Part shown: positions 1 through 8,629 of the stretch, one piece after another
How the letters are laid out: each line of letters opens with the position of its first letter
How positions within the stretch are numbered: the stretch's first letter is position 1
NCBI RefSeq assembly: GCF_900110755.1
Contig: NZ_FOFF01000010.1
Coordinates: forward strand, 124,001-188,000
DNA length: 64,000 bases
Reading direction: 5' to 3'
From: Streptomyces sp. yr375
Lineage (GTDB): Bacteria > Actinomycetota > Actinomycetes > Streptomycetales > Streptomycetaceae
Made by a program: the position numbers and the translations under genes
Notes under the pieces: model-generated
Told to the model about the DNA's origin: nothing
The model's database searches: none
The model's input: only the letters and a program-made list of their open reading frames with translations

Positions 1-3000
1 GCGATGTCGGCGGGCACGGTCACGACGGAGCCCCCGGTGGTGTCGGCGGTGGTGCGGCCGAACACCCACATACCCTGCGTGGAGCCTGCGGCCTGGTCGT
101 ACCACAGGCCCCAGGAGTCGCGGACACCGCCGGACTGGGTGGCGATCCTCATGTGGTGGGCCACGGACGTGTCGGACAGCGCCGACGCGTCGAGGTCGGC
201 CCAGGCCGCGACCGTGAAGTCGCCCTGCGAGTCGACGATGGGGCCGGTCACGGTGGCATTGGCCGTCGACGTCCCTGCCAGGGAGAGGACGTTGCCTTTG
301 CCTCCGTCGGCGTCGGTGGCCCAGGTGCCGCCGGCGGCGACGGTGGCCAGGTGGCCGTATCCGGAGGAGTCGGCGGCGGTGGTGCCGGACGTCTCCTCTA
401 TGCCCCACTCGGCGGCCGGCGCCGGCCGGGCCTGGCCGGTGCTCGCGTCGGTCATGGCCTGGAGATCGGCGATCTCCTCCTCGGACAGGATGCGGTTCCA
501 GACGGTGACCTCGTCGATCTGGCCGGCGAAGTAGTCGGAGAAGCCGCCGCCGTGCTGACCGCGGGCGAACTGCAGGCCGCCGGTGCCCTGCCAGGGGGTG
601 GTGTAGGAGACGGGGACGCCTTGCGGGACGCCGTTGACGAAGAGCTGGATGGTCTGTTCCTGCGCGTCGTACACACCCATCAGGTGCGTCCACACACCGA
701 CCACCGGCAGGGCGGTCGAGGTCGAACGGACGATCGTCGGCGCCACGACATCGGATGCGTACCGGTTGAAGACCCAGGCGTTGGCGGCGGCCGAGTAGGA
801 CAGGGCGAAGGCGGATCCGTTCGCACCCGCCTGGGCCAGGGCCACGGAATCGTGGGAGTTGCCGGTCAGTCGGACCCACGTGGAGGCGGTGAAGCTCTTG
901 GTCGTGTCCAGTACCGGAGAGGCCGTGGCCGCGTACGACGAAGTGCCGTCGCCCTGCACCGACTTGCCGAGCCTGGCGTGGTCGGACCAGGTGGCCGACC
1001 CGAACAGGGCCGCGTTCCTGCCGCCGACCGCGTCGGCCGCCGTGGTGCCGGCACCCTCGTCCATGGACCACTGGGAGAGCGGGCCGGCGCCGGGCGCGAC
1101 CTTGAAGGTGTAGGTGTAACTGGCCGAGACGTTCCCCGCCGAGTCCCAGGTCTGGACGGTGAGGGTGTTCACGCCGCGCACATCGGGGACCAGGGACAGG
1201 GCATAGGAGGTCGTCGCGGTGGTGAAGGTCTTGGTCCGCACCGGGTTGTCGTTCAACTGGTAGGTGTACTTGACCACGTCCGAGGCCCCGTTGGCCTTGA
1301 GAGTGAAGGCTGCGGCCGCCCCGACGCCGCCGTAGGCCGTGCAGTCGTCCGGAGTCTCCGGGCTCGCGCACTCCTGGTACGTCGTGGAGTCGACGTCCGG
1401 CTGAACGGGAGCCGAGCTGTCGATCCGGAACCAGCAGGCCGGGCTCCAGGCCGAGTACATGAAGCCGGTCGTGCCGTTGAAGGTGTACTTGTACTGGCTG
1501 CGGGCGCGGAACCAGTACGTCTGCCCGTTGGTCAGTGCCGGAGTCGTCCACGTCCCGGCTGTACCGGAAGCCGTGTATGCCGACGGGTTTCCCGAGGCGA
1601 TCAGGGGATCCCCGACCTTCGCGTCGTACCGGTACAGCTCGAAGTTCGGGCGCAGTGTCGACTGCGAACCGTCCGCCGACTTCGGGGCAGCCGTCACCGT
1701 GGGCGTCGTGTCCCGGATCACGGCGGCGGTGCCGAGGCCCGCGGCGCACGCCAGGCTAGGGCTGGACGTCTTCACTCCGGTCGGAGCGCTCGGCTTGGAG
1801 ACGAAGGTCACCGACAGGGTGGGCTTGGTGTCCGACGGCGAGGCGAACTGCTTCCAGGCGAACGCGTCGTCCTCGTTGCCGGGGGCCCGCAGACCGAGCG
1901 TCGTCGTCGAGGAGGACTGGCCCGCGGTGTAGGTGACGGCGCTGGTCGCGTCGAAGGAAACGTTTCCGCCAGGGCAGGAGGACGAGTAGCCCTTGGCGGC
2001 AGTGACCGAGTCCACCTGCGCGGCCCAGGACGGCTGCGCCGACCACTTCGTCGACGCCGAGATCGCCCCCGTGCGCCACAACTGCACGGCCTTGGCGGTG
2101 CAGTTCGCCGACCACACCTCCAACGCGGTGAAAGTCGCCGAGAGGATCTTCTTACCGCCCAGGGTGTGCGTGTCGAACTGGTAGAGGGAGCGGGCCTTCT
2201 TGTTGTCGACCCATGCGTCGTAGCCGACGCCGAGCGAGTGCGACGTCTTCCAGAAGGACGTTGAAGGCGAACTCGACCACACCGTCGTCCAGCCCGACAG
2301 CGAGGCGCTGGTCGTCTGCGGGTCCAGCACCACGGGGTAGGTGGTGTCAGGGTCGTCGAGGAACGAACGGTCAGGCTTCAGGGTCAGCGCGTCGTCAGAA
2401 ACCGTCACATCCATGACCTGCGACTTCGACCCCGGGGCCGGACCGTCCAACGCGCCGTCCCCGGAAGCCTCAGCCTGGCCGGATGCAGCGGCCCCCACGA
2501 CGTACGAAGCCTTCAAGGCGGTAGCCGAGCCCGTTGCCTGTGGGGCCGTGGCGATCGCCGACGAGTCGTACATCAGCGCGGTACCCGTGGTGAACACCGG
2601 GCGCCCCTGATCGTCCACGAACGCGGCTCCACCGGCCTGCGTGTCATGCGCGGAGACACCGTCAGCAGAGACGGGGAACGCGATGCTCGAGAGTTTCTCG
2701 TTCTGAGCCGCGTCGCGGGACTTGACCACCAGGTTCTCGCTGAAGCCGTCCGGCGTGGCCTGCACCACCAGGTCCGTCCCGGGCATGACATCCGAATACG
2801 TCGCGGTGGAACCCGACAGCTTCGGCACCGGCAGCGTCCACGGCGAACCCACGCTGTACGTCTTACCGTCCTGCGTGATGGCGGCAAGGGGGTCGCGTGA
2901 GCCGCCCCCGGAGAAGGCGACGTCCACCGCGGCGGCTTTCGGCACGACGTCCCCGGACGAGGTGGTCGCCAGGTCCGTGTCGACGGGAACCCACCCGGAC

Positions 3001-3299
3001 GCCTTCTTCACGCGCACCGGAGTCGGATCGAAGTCGACCGTGAAGGTGCCGTCCGGCTGCGCCGTGACGAGTTGCGTGGGGGTCGTCTCCGCACTTACCT
3101 CGACGGGCGAGCCGGACTCCGCGGCTTTCCGCGAGGCCGCCGCTTCGGGTGACAGGTCAGCGGCGTCGGCAGTCGCCGATGAGGCTTCCGACGGCGTCAC
3201 AGCGACCGCTCGGGCTACTGGGGCACCCAGCATGGGTACGAGCAACCCCGATGCCACCAGCCAGGATCTACGTCCTGGCGCACGCCTGCCCCACCTCAT
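1..3299 (-). CDS. Secreted DNRLRE/LamG-domain protein, C-terminus beyond window
   Basis: The gene starts at ATG 3299 and is still open at base 1, so at least 1,099 residues are present and the end is missing. The N-terminus has arginines followed by a hydrophobic stretch (WLVASGLLVPMLGAPVARA), a Sec/Tat-like signal peptide. Residues about 45-310 look like the usual N-terminal region of actinobacterial wall proteins. A DNRLRE-type module (YPVVLDP, then DNKKARSLYQFDT) covers about 318-496. Two fibronectin/Ig-like stretches follow. A LamG jellyroll domain spans about 735-946 (LSQWSMDEGAG, then GQIDEVTVWNRILSEEEIADL) and a second begins near 961 (AAEWGIEETSG). Such proteins are extracellular and bind carbohydrate or wall material; some family members continue into RHS repeats and a toxin, which cannot be judged here. 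The upstream 280 bases to purU are relatively AT-rich and hold no gene. Confidence 0.9.
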   Translation of the reverse strand, partial: MRWGRRAPGRRSWLVASGLLVPMLGAPVARAVAVTPSEASSATADAADLSPEAAASRKAAESGSPVEVSAETTPTQLVTAQPDGTFTVDFDPTPVRVKKASGWVPVDTDLATTSSGDVVPKAAAVDVAFSGGGSRDPLAAITQDGKTYSVGSPWTLPVPKLSGSTATYSDVMPGTDLVVQATPDGFSENLVVKSRDAAQNEKLSSIAFPVSADGVSAHDTQAGGAAFVDDQGRPVFTTGTALMYDSSAIATAPQATGSATALKASYVVGAAASGQAEASGDGALDGPAPGSKSQVMDVTVSDDALTLKPDRSFLDDPDTTYPVVLDPQTTSASLSGWTTVWSSSPSTSFWKTSHSLGVGYDAWVDNKKARSLYQFDTHTLGGKKILSATFTALEVWSANCTAKAVQLWRTGAISASTKWSAQPSWAAQVDSVTAAKGYSSSCPGGNVSFDATSAVTYTAGQSSSTTTLGLRAPGNEDDAFAWKQFASPSDTKPTLSVTFVSKPSAPTGVKTSSPSLACAAGLGTAAVIRDTTPTVTAAPKSADGSQSTLRPNFELYRYDAKVGDPLIASGNPSAYTASGTAGTWTTPALTNGQTYWFRARSQYKYTFNGTTGFMYSAWSPACWFRIDSSAPVQPDVDSTTYQECASPETPDDCTAYGGVGAAAAFTLKANGASDVVKYTYQLNDNPVRTKTFTTATTSYALSLVPDVRGVNTLTVQTWDSAGNVSASYTYTFKVAPGAGPLSQWSMDEGAGTTAADAVGGRNAALFGSATWSDHARLGKSVQGDGTSSYAATASPVLDTTKSFTASTWVRLTGNSHDSVALAQAGANGSAFALSYSAAANAWVFNRYASDVVAPTIVRSTSTALPVVGVWTHLMGVYDAQEQTIQLFVNGVPQGVPVSYTTPWQGTGGLQFARGQHGGGFSDYFAGQIDEVTVWNRILSEEEIADLQAMTDASTGQARPAPAAEWGIEETSGTTAADSSGYGHLATVAAGGTWATDADGGKGNVLSLAGTSTANATVTGPIVDSQGDFTVAAWADLDASALSDTSVAHHMRIATQSGGVRDSWGLWYDQAAGSTQGMWVFGRTTADTTGGSVVTVPADI

Positions 3300-3579
3300 G
3301 GCCCTCACCCCGTGTTTACAGACTCCTTACAGTCGGGTGATCAAAGCCCGAGGGGTGCCACGTGTCAATCAGCTACGAGCGCCACTAATTCGACCAAATA
3401 CACACACAGTTCGCACCGGGTAGGCAAAAGAAACGAACAGGATGCCTCATCGAGGGGCCACCAAAAGGCAAAAGAGAGTCAAAGGAGAAGCCCGAAACAC
3501 CCAGTACGCCAGAAAGTTCGGCAAGGAGTGGGAAAAATCTGCGCCTACTCTCGACCAAGCGGTAGGCGACGCCGGGTGG

Positions 3580-4464
3580 CTACGCGAAGACGACTGTTCG
3601 GCGGCCGTTGAGGAGGATTCGGCGTTCTGCGTGCCATTTGACTGCTCGGGCCAGGGCCTGGCATTCGACGTCGCGGCCGATGGCGACCAGTTGGTCCGGG
3701 GTGACGCCGTGGCCGACGCGTTCGACTTCCTGCTCGATGATCGGGCCCTCGTCGAGGTCGGCCGTCACGTAGTGCGCCGTGGCACCGATCAGCTTCACAC
3801 CGCGGGCGTGGGCCTGGTGGTACGGCTTGGCGCCCTTGAAGCTCGGGAGGAAGGAGTGGTGGATGTTGATGATCCGGCCGCTGAGCTGCTTGCACAGGTC
3901 GTCCGACAGCACCTGCATGTAGCGGGCCAGGACGACCAGTTCGACGTCCTGTTCGCGGACCAGTTCCAGGAGCTGCGCCTCGGCCTGCGCCTTGTTGTCC
4001 CGCGTCACCGGGATGTGGTGGAAGGGGGTGTTGTACGAGCCCACCAGCTCGGCGAAGTCGGTGTGGTTGGACACCACGGCCGCGATCTCCACCGGCAGCG
4101 CGCCGATGCTGGCGCGGAAGAGCAGGTCGTTCAGGCAGTGCCCGAACTTGCTGACCATGAGGACGATGCGCATCTTCTCGTCGGCGCGGTTGATGTGCCA
4201 GTCCATGTGGAAGGAGTCGCCGATCGCCGCGAAGCTCGCGCGCAGCTTGTCCACGGTCACCGGCGGCTCGGCCGAGAAGTGGACGCGCAGGAAGAACAGA
4301 CCCGTGTCGCGGTCGCCGAACTGCTGACTGTCCTCGATGTTGCAGCCGGTCATGAAGAGGTAGCTCGACACGGCGTGCACGATGCCCTGCTTGTCGGGGC
4401 AGGAGAGGGTGAGGACGTACTGGTCGGCGAGGCTCGCCGTCGCTCGGGTGGACTGCTCAGTCAT
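3580..4464 (-). CDS. purU: Formyltetrahydrofolate deformylase PurU
   Basis: The 294-residue protein hydrolyses 10-formyl-THF to formate and THF, balancing one-carbon pools and supplying formate for PurT-type purine synthesis. Residues about 14-85 form an ACT regulatory domain (VLTLSCPDKQGIVHAVSSYL). The C-terminal formyltransferase fold carries the family signature INIHHSFLPSFKGAKPYH at 199-216 and TADLDEGPIIEQ at about 234-245. N200, H202 and D238 correspond to the expected catalytic triad of the GART/formyltransferase fold. Length and motif order match the family well. The start is ATG 4464. The gene is followed downstream by the LamG gene on the same strand after a 280-base gap, so it is probably transcribed alone or with the gene at 4621-5115. 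Confidence 0.96.
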   Translation of the reverse strand: MTEQSTRATASLADQYVLTLSCPDKQGIVHAVSSYLFMTGCNIEDSQQFGDRDTGLFFLRVHFSAEPPVTVDKLRASFAAIGDSFHMDWHINRADEKMRIVLMVSKFGHCLNDLLFRASIGALPVEIAAVVSNHTDFAELVGSYNTPFHHIPVTRDNKAQAEAQLLELVREQDVELVVLARYMQVLSDDLCKQLSGRIINIHHSFLPSFKGAKPYHQAHARGVKLIGATAHYVTADLDEGPIIEQEVERVGHGVTPDQLVAIGRDVECQALARAVKWHAERRILLNGRRTVVFA

Positions 4465-4518
4465 GCGGGACAGGGTCTCATGTCCGTGCAGGGCGAACAG
4501 AACGGCGTCCGATACGCG

Positions 4519-4641
4519 GACCCGGTCATGCCGACCCGGTCACGCCGACCCGGTCACGCCGACCCGGTCACGGCCCGGACATGCTGACCTCGTCATGCCG
4601 ACCCCGTCATGCCGTTCTCGTCATGCCGTTCTCGTCATGAT
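4519..4641. repeat. Degenerate 14-bp tandem repeat (GACCCGGTCAYGCC)
   Basis: About eight and a half copies of a 14-bp unit run from 4519 to 4641: four GACCCGGTCAYGCC-like units, an 11-base irregular piece at 4575-4585, then GACCTCGTCATGCC, GACCCCGTCATGCC and two GTTCTCGTCATG units. The array fills the space between purU and the gene at 4621-5115, and the last unit encodes the C-terminus and stop of that gene. Fourteen is not a multiple of three, so each copy shifts the frame. Confidence 0.85.
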
Positions 4642-5115
4642 GCGCAGTACCTCCAGGGTGCGGGGCGGTGCGTCGGGGTCGTCGCCGTCGCTCGCCGCCA
4701 TCCGCACGTGCGCGTCCCGCGCCGCCCGTACCGCCTCCGGCCAGGCCTGGTGCTCGACGTACGCGGAGACCGGGGCGTCCGGCCCGACCTGGTGCATGAT
4801 CCGCAGGACGCGCAGTACGGCGGTGTCGACGAGGGCCGCCTCCTGCGAGTCGCGGAAGATCGTGCCGACGTACTTCTCGGCGGACCAGTTGTCGAGCCAG
4901 GTGTCCTCGACGAGGCGGTACACGGCGTCGGTGACGTCTCCGTACCCCTCGACGCCGGCCAGCCAGACGTTCTGCTGGAACGCCTGGTCGGAGAGCATGT
5001 GCAGCGCGGAGCGCACATTGCTGCGCCAGCGCCACCACGGCATGTCGTTGTGTGGCATGCCGCCCATGGTGGGGGAGCGACGGCCGCGACGGGAAGTGTT
5101 CTCCGAACCTTGCAC
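4621..5115 (-). CDS. Conserved hypothetical protein (Streptomyces family, SCO4402-like from memory)
   Basis: The 164-residue soluble protein begins at ATG 5115 and has no signal peptide or membrane segment. It is rich in Trp in its N-terminal half (MPWWRWRSNVRSALHML, VWLAGVEGYGDVTDAVYRLV, DTWLDNWSAEKYVGTIF) and looks mostly helical. I recognise it as a conserved Streptomyces protein found beside purU but know of no function. The last residues (MTRTA) and the stop lie inside the 14-bp tandem array at 4519-4641, so the C-terminus may vary between strains as repeat copies are gained or lost. It is divergent from the lipoprotein gene at 5219. Confidence 0.85.
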   Translation of the reverse strand: MQGSENTSRRGRRSPTMGGMPHNDMPWWRWRSNVRSALHMLSDQAFQQNVWLAGVEGYGDVTDAVYRLVEDTWLDNWSAEKYVGTIFRDSQEAALVDTAVLRVLRIMHQVGPDAPVSAYVEHQAWPEAVRAARDAHVRMAASDGDDPDAPPRTLEVLRIMTRTA

Positions 5116-5141
5116 GGTCGCCGATCGTACTTTTCCCCATC

Positions 5142-5164
5142 ACAGGGGCCTCACGCGCCCCTGT
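5142..5164. promoter_or_regulatory. Inverted repeat between divergent genes
   Basis: ACAGGGGC (5142-5149) and GCCCCTGT (5157-5164) form an 8-bp perfect inverted repeat around a 7-base spacer. It lies in the short divergent region between the genes at 4621-5115 and 5219-6574, where an operator is more likely than a terminator. No T-run follows. Confidence 0.4.
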
Positions 5165-5218
5165 AATTCACCTTGCCGTCACTACTCGTCGACCGTAGGT
5201 CACCCCGAGGTTGGTGAT

Positions 5219-6574
5219 GTGACGGAATCGTGCATGTCCATGACCGGCAGGCGACGCACGTTCCCGCGAAGCACCTTCCTCCCCAGGTCCTTCCGCTTCA
5301 CCAGGGCCGTCAGAGCGGCCGCGCTCTCGGCCGCCTGCGCGTCGCTCGCCGTCGGCTGCGGGGTCCTCCCCGGTACCTCGGGGGGTTCCGGGGACGACCC
5401 CATCGTCGTCATGACGTGGGCGCCCGAGGGGACGTCCGCGACCAACAAGCCGGGCATGCCCGCCTTCGCCAGCACCTACGCCCGCTGGGTCAACGCCCAC
5501 GGCGGTCTGAACGGCCGCCAGCTCAAGGTCCTGACCTGCAACGATCACAACGACACGGTGTCCGCAGCGAAGTGCGCCCGGCGCGCCGTCAAGGAGAACG
5601 CGGTCGCCGTCGTCGGCTCCTACAGCCAGCACTCCGACGCCTTCTTCCCGTACCTGGAGGGCGACGGCATCGCCTACATCGGCGGTTACGGCGTCACGAA
5701 CGCGGAGTTCACCAGCCCGTTGTCCTACCCCGTCAACGGCGGCCAGCCCTCGCTGCTGGCCGGCCTCGGCAAGGAGCTGGCCTCGACCTGCGGCCCCGTC
5801 ACCCTCGTCCGCCCCGACACCCTCGCCGGCGACGCGCTGCCCACGATGCTCAACGCCGGGCTGAAGGCCGGCGGGCACCACGCCGCCGAGGACCAGCGCG
5901 CGCCGGAGGACTCCACCGAGTACGCGACGCAGTCCGAAGCCGCCCTGGAGAACTCGACCGGCAGTAAATCCGGAACAGGCGCGGGGAGCCGGGACGGCAA
6001 GGGGTGCGTGGTGCCCGCGCTCGGGGACCGCACCAGCACCTTCATGGACTCCTTCCGGCGCGCCCGCACCGACTACCCCGCCGTGAACACCGCCACCGTC
6101 CTCGGCAGCGTCGACCAGACGGTCGTCGACGCGGCGGGCGGCGGCTCCGGGCCGTACGAGGGGTCGTACGTCACCGGCTGGTACCCCGTGGCGAGCGACC
6201 CCGCGTGGGCCCCGATGAAGAAGGTCATCAGCGAGCAGGCGTTCTCCGACACCCGGATCGACGCCGGCGACACCGGGGTGCAGACCACCTGGATCGCCTA
6301 CAACGCGTTCCGGCAGGCCGTGGAGTCGCTGGCCGGCGGCGAGGTGACCTCGCGCTCCGTGCGCGGCGCCCTGGACAAGGGGCTGAAGATCGACACCGGC
6401 GGGCTCACACCGCCGCTCCGCTGGCAGTTCACCGACCGGCTCGCGTCCATCGGCTTCCCCCGCCTGGTCAACGCCGACGTCACCCTCCAGGCCGTGCAGA
6501 AGGGCCGGCTGGTCGCCGCCAAGCAGGGCTTCGTCGACGTGACGAAGACCCTGGAGCAGGCGGACGTGAACTGA
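5219..6574 (+). CDS. Branched-chain amino acid-type ABC transporter substrate-binding lipoprotein
   Basis: The 451-residue protein starts at GTG 5219, preceded by GAGG at 5206-5210. An earlier in-frame extension to 4382 overlaps the opposite gene and is not credible. The N-terminus is basic and then hydrophobic, with Cys in ASLAVGC, a plausible lipobox, so it is probably a lipid-anchored extracellular binding protein. The body fits the periplasmic-binding type 1/LivK fold: PIVVMTWAPEG, then VNAHGGLNGRQLKVLTCND, then KENAVAVVGSYSQHSDAFFPYLEGDGIAYIGG, the usual order of strands that hold a ligand between two lobes. No permease or ATPase genes lie beside it, so it may be an orphan sensor or share a transporter encoded elsewhere. 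The ligand is unknown. Confidence 0.88.
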   Translation: MTESCMSMTGRRRTFPRSTFLPRSFRFTRAVRAAALSAACASLAVGCGVLPGTSGGSGDDPIVVMTWAPEGTSATNKPGMPAFASTYARWVNAHGGLNGRQLKVLTCNDHNDTVSAAKCARRAVKENAVAVVGSYSQHSDAFFPYLEGDGIAYIGGYGVTNAEFTSPLSYPVNGGQPSLLAGLGKELASTCGPVTLVRPDTLAGDALPTMLNAGLKAGGHHAAEDQRAPEDSTEYATQSEAALENSTGSKSGTGAGSRDGKGCVVPALGDRTSTFMDSFRRARTDYPAVNTATVLGSVDQTVVDAAGGGSGPYEGSYVTGWYPVASDPAWAPMKKVISEQAFSDTRIDAGDTGVQTTWIAYNAFRQAVESLAGGEVTSRSVRGALDKGLKIDTGGLTPPLRWQFTDRLASIGFPRLVNADVTLQAVQKGRLVAAKQGFVDVTKTLEQADVN

Positions 6575-6595
6575 CCTGCGGGCGGTCGCGGCGGG

Positions 6596-8413
6596 CTAGA
6601 GCTGGGTGGGCTGGCGCTGCGTCAGGCCGTACGTCTTCGCGATCTCGTTCCACAACGTCGCGGCCTTCGTCTTCTGGGCGCTGGCGGTGCCGCTGGCGCG
6701 GTTGCCCTGCTGCGTCTCGGAGGTGGTGCGGGCCGAGCCCTTCTTGCAGCTCTTGTTCTTGCTGCCGGCGACCTGGTCGGCCCAGGCCGCGTAGTGCTCG
6801 TCGGCGGCCGCGGACGCCTGCCACGCCTTGGTGAGGGCGGTGGTCAGCGCCGCGTGGTCCGGGAGCTGGTCGACCTTCACCGCGGACAGCCTGGTGACCA
6901 GGTCGGTGCGCTGTTTCGCCGCGTCCCGCAGGTCGGTGGCGGCCTGCGCGAGGTTGTCGCAGGCCTTCACGTCGGCGACCGCGCTGATCACGCTGGCCCG
7001 GCTGCTGCCGCTGTCGGCCAGCAGCTTGTCCAACTCGGTGGCCTGCTGCTCGGCCGCGCCGCCGGACGCCGACGCGGACCCGTCGGCAGCGGGCGCCGAC
7101 GCGGCGACGGTCCGGTTCTCGCCGCTCTGGCCGCCGCCGCCCCCGCCGGAGAGCAGCGCGCCCGCGCCGACGCCGACGACCGCGAGGGCCACCCCGACCG
7201 CCGCGAACAACGGCACCCGCGAGCCGCTACGACCGCCCCGCCCGCCGTCGTCCTCATGCGCCCCGCGCCGCCCGCCCGCCGCCGGGTCACCGGTCGGGGA
7301 CGGGTAGGCGGGCTGCGGGGAACGCGCCGCGTATCCGGGGGCTCCGGCGTATCCCGGGGCTCCGGTCGTCTGCGGCTCGGCGAAGCGGGGTAGCTGTTGC
7401 GTGGATCCGGCCGGGCTCTCGCTGCCCGGCCCGCTGCGGAACAGGTTCTCGAACTCGGCGGGCGGCTGCCGGTCCCCGCCGGGCTGCGCGGGAACGGGCG
7501 GGATGTACTGCGTGGCCTCGGCGTCGGAGTGCCCGCCCGGCTGGGCACCGGGGACGGGCATCGGACCCGGCCCGGAAGCGTTGTGCCGCGGGGTCCGGCC
7601 CAGGAACTGGGTCGACTCGGCCGGGGACTCGGGCGGCAGCGCGCCCGGCCCGACCGGCGGCAGAAGCTGCGTCGCACCCTCGTCGACGGACGCAGCGGCG
7701 GGAACGGGCGGCAGGTACTGGGTAGCGCCCTCGTCGACGGCTACGGCGGCGGGGACGGGCGGTATGTACTGTGTCGCGCCCTCGTCCACCGGCGGCAGCG
7801 GTGCGCCCGGCAGGCCCTGGCCGTACGTCGGACCGGCCGGGGCCGGTGCGCCCTCCGGCGGCAGCGGACCCGCGCCCGCGCCCACGCCCGACTGGGCACC
7901 GCCGTTCCAGGCCGCCGACTGCGAGCCGTTCCACTGCTGCTGCTGGTCCTGCTGGTACTGCGGCTGCGGCTGGTGGGCCTGGTCGGCGGGGAGCGGCCAG
8001 CCTCGGGACGACGACGGCAGCGACTGCTGCTGCTGCTGCGGTGCGGGCGTCTGCTGGTCGGGCCCCCAGGACTGGCCCCAGGTCTGCCCGCCCGCCGACG
8101 CCTGCTGTCCGTACCCCGGCTGCGGCTGCGGCTGCCCGTACTGCTGAGTGCCGTACGTCTGCTGCTCGCCGTACTGCTGCTGCCCGTACCCCTGCTCCTG
8201 GCCGCCGTACTGCGGAGCGCCGTACTGCTGCGCGCCGTAGTGGCCGGACAAGGGGCCGGGCGGCGGGCCGGACGGTGGGCCCTGGCGGGGGTCCGGGCGG
8301 GGTGTGTGTGTCGTCATTCCCGGCAGCAGGGGTTCCCCACCGTCCGAGGGCAGCACGATGCCTTCGCGCGCGGGCTGCGCCGAGGGCTCCTCGCCCTGTC
8401 CACTCTGCGTCAC
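6596..8413 (-). CDS. Membrane-anchored Q/P/G-rich protein with repeated ATQ motifs
   Basis: The 605-residue protein (GTG start at 8413) has three parts. Residues about 1-390 are low-complexity and rich in Gln, Pro, Gly and Tyr (QQYGAPQYGGQEQGYGQQQ), predicted disordered. One membrane span follows (VPLFAAVGVALAVVGVGAGALL). A C-terminal domain of about 170 residues with helical character and two Cys comes last (ATELDKLLADSGSSRASVISAV, VKACDNLAQAATDLRDAA). The disordered part holds repeated threonine motifs: VDEGATQYIPPVPAA, VDEGATQYLPPVPAA, VDEGATQLLPPV, AEATQYIPPVPAQ, plus ESTQFLG and GSTQQLP. With a cytoplasmic N-terminus this resembles substrates of Streptomyces Ser/Thr kinases read by FHA proteins, but that is inference. 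It converges with the lipoprotein gene, with 21 bases between them. Confidence 0.85.
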   Translation of the reverse strand: MTQSGQGEEPSAQPAREGIVLPSDGGEPLLPGMTTHTPRPDPRQGPPSGPPPGPLSGHYGAQQYGAPQYGGQEQGYGQQQYGEQQTYGTQQYGQPQPQPGYGQQASAGGQTWGQSWGPDQQTPAPQQQQQSLPSSSRGWPLPADQAHQPQPQYQQDQQQQWNGSQSAAWNGGAQSGVGAGAGPLPPEGAPAPAGPTYGQGLPGAPLPPVDEGATQYIPPVPAAVAVDEGATQYLPPVPAAASVDEGATQLLPPVGPGALPPESPAESTQFLGRTPRHNASGPGPMPVPGAQPGGHSDAEATQYIPPVPAQPGGDRQPPAEFENLFRSGPGSESPAGSTQQLPRFAEPQTTGAPGYAGAPGYAARSPQPAYPSPTGDPAAGGRRGAHEDDGGRGGRSGSRVPLFAAVGVALAVVGVGAGALLSGGGGGGQSGENRTVAASAPAADGSASASGGAAEQQATELDKLLADSGSSRASVISAVADVKACDNLAQAATDLRDAAKQRTDLVTRLSAVKVDQLPDHAALTTALTKAWQASAAADEHYAAWADQVAGSKNKSCKKGSARTTSETQQGNRASGTASAQKTKAATLWNEIAKTYGLTQRQPTQL

Positions 8414-8629
8414 CGGGACTCCTACGAATGGGGGACCTTCGGAATCGTCGGTTCACGCTACCGGGTCCCCGGAACCCCGGGCTACGCGCAGCTCAGAACG
8501 TGATCTCCCTCCCAGCGCGGACGCCGAGGTCGGCGAGGCCCGCAGTGACGTCGGTAACAGATCCGGAGCGCCGTACGCCCGCGCGTCCACGCATCGGCGC
8601 CCCGTCCCTTCCTCTCCTCTCCTTCCGGT

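Noticed and set aside
153..2264. 703-codon plus-strand frame
   Set aside because: It is the antisense shadow of the LamG gene. Its Gly/Arg/Val-rich composition and lack of domains show it follows the third-position GC of the real gene.
4519..4641. CRISPR array
   Set aside because: The 14-bp units are contiguous without spacers, and no cas genes are present.
4382..5218. N-terminal extension of the binding lipoprotein
   Set aside because: It runs over the tandem repeat and the opposite gene, and the real signal peptide starts at 5219.
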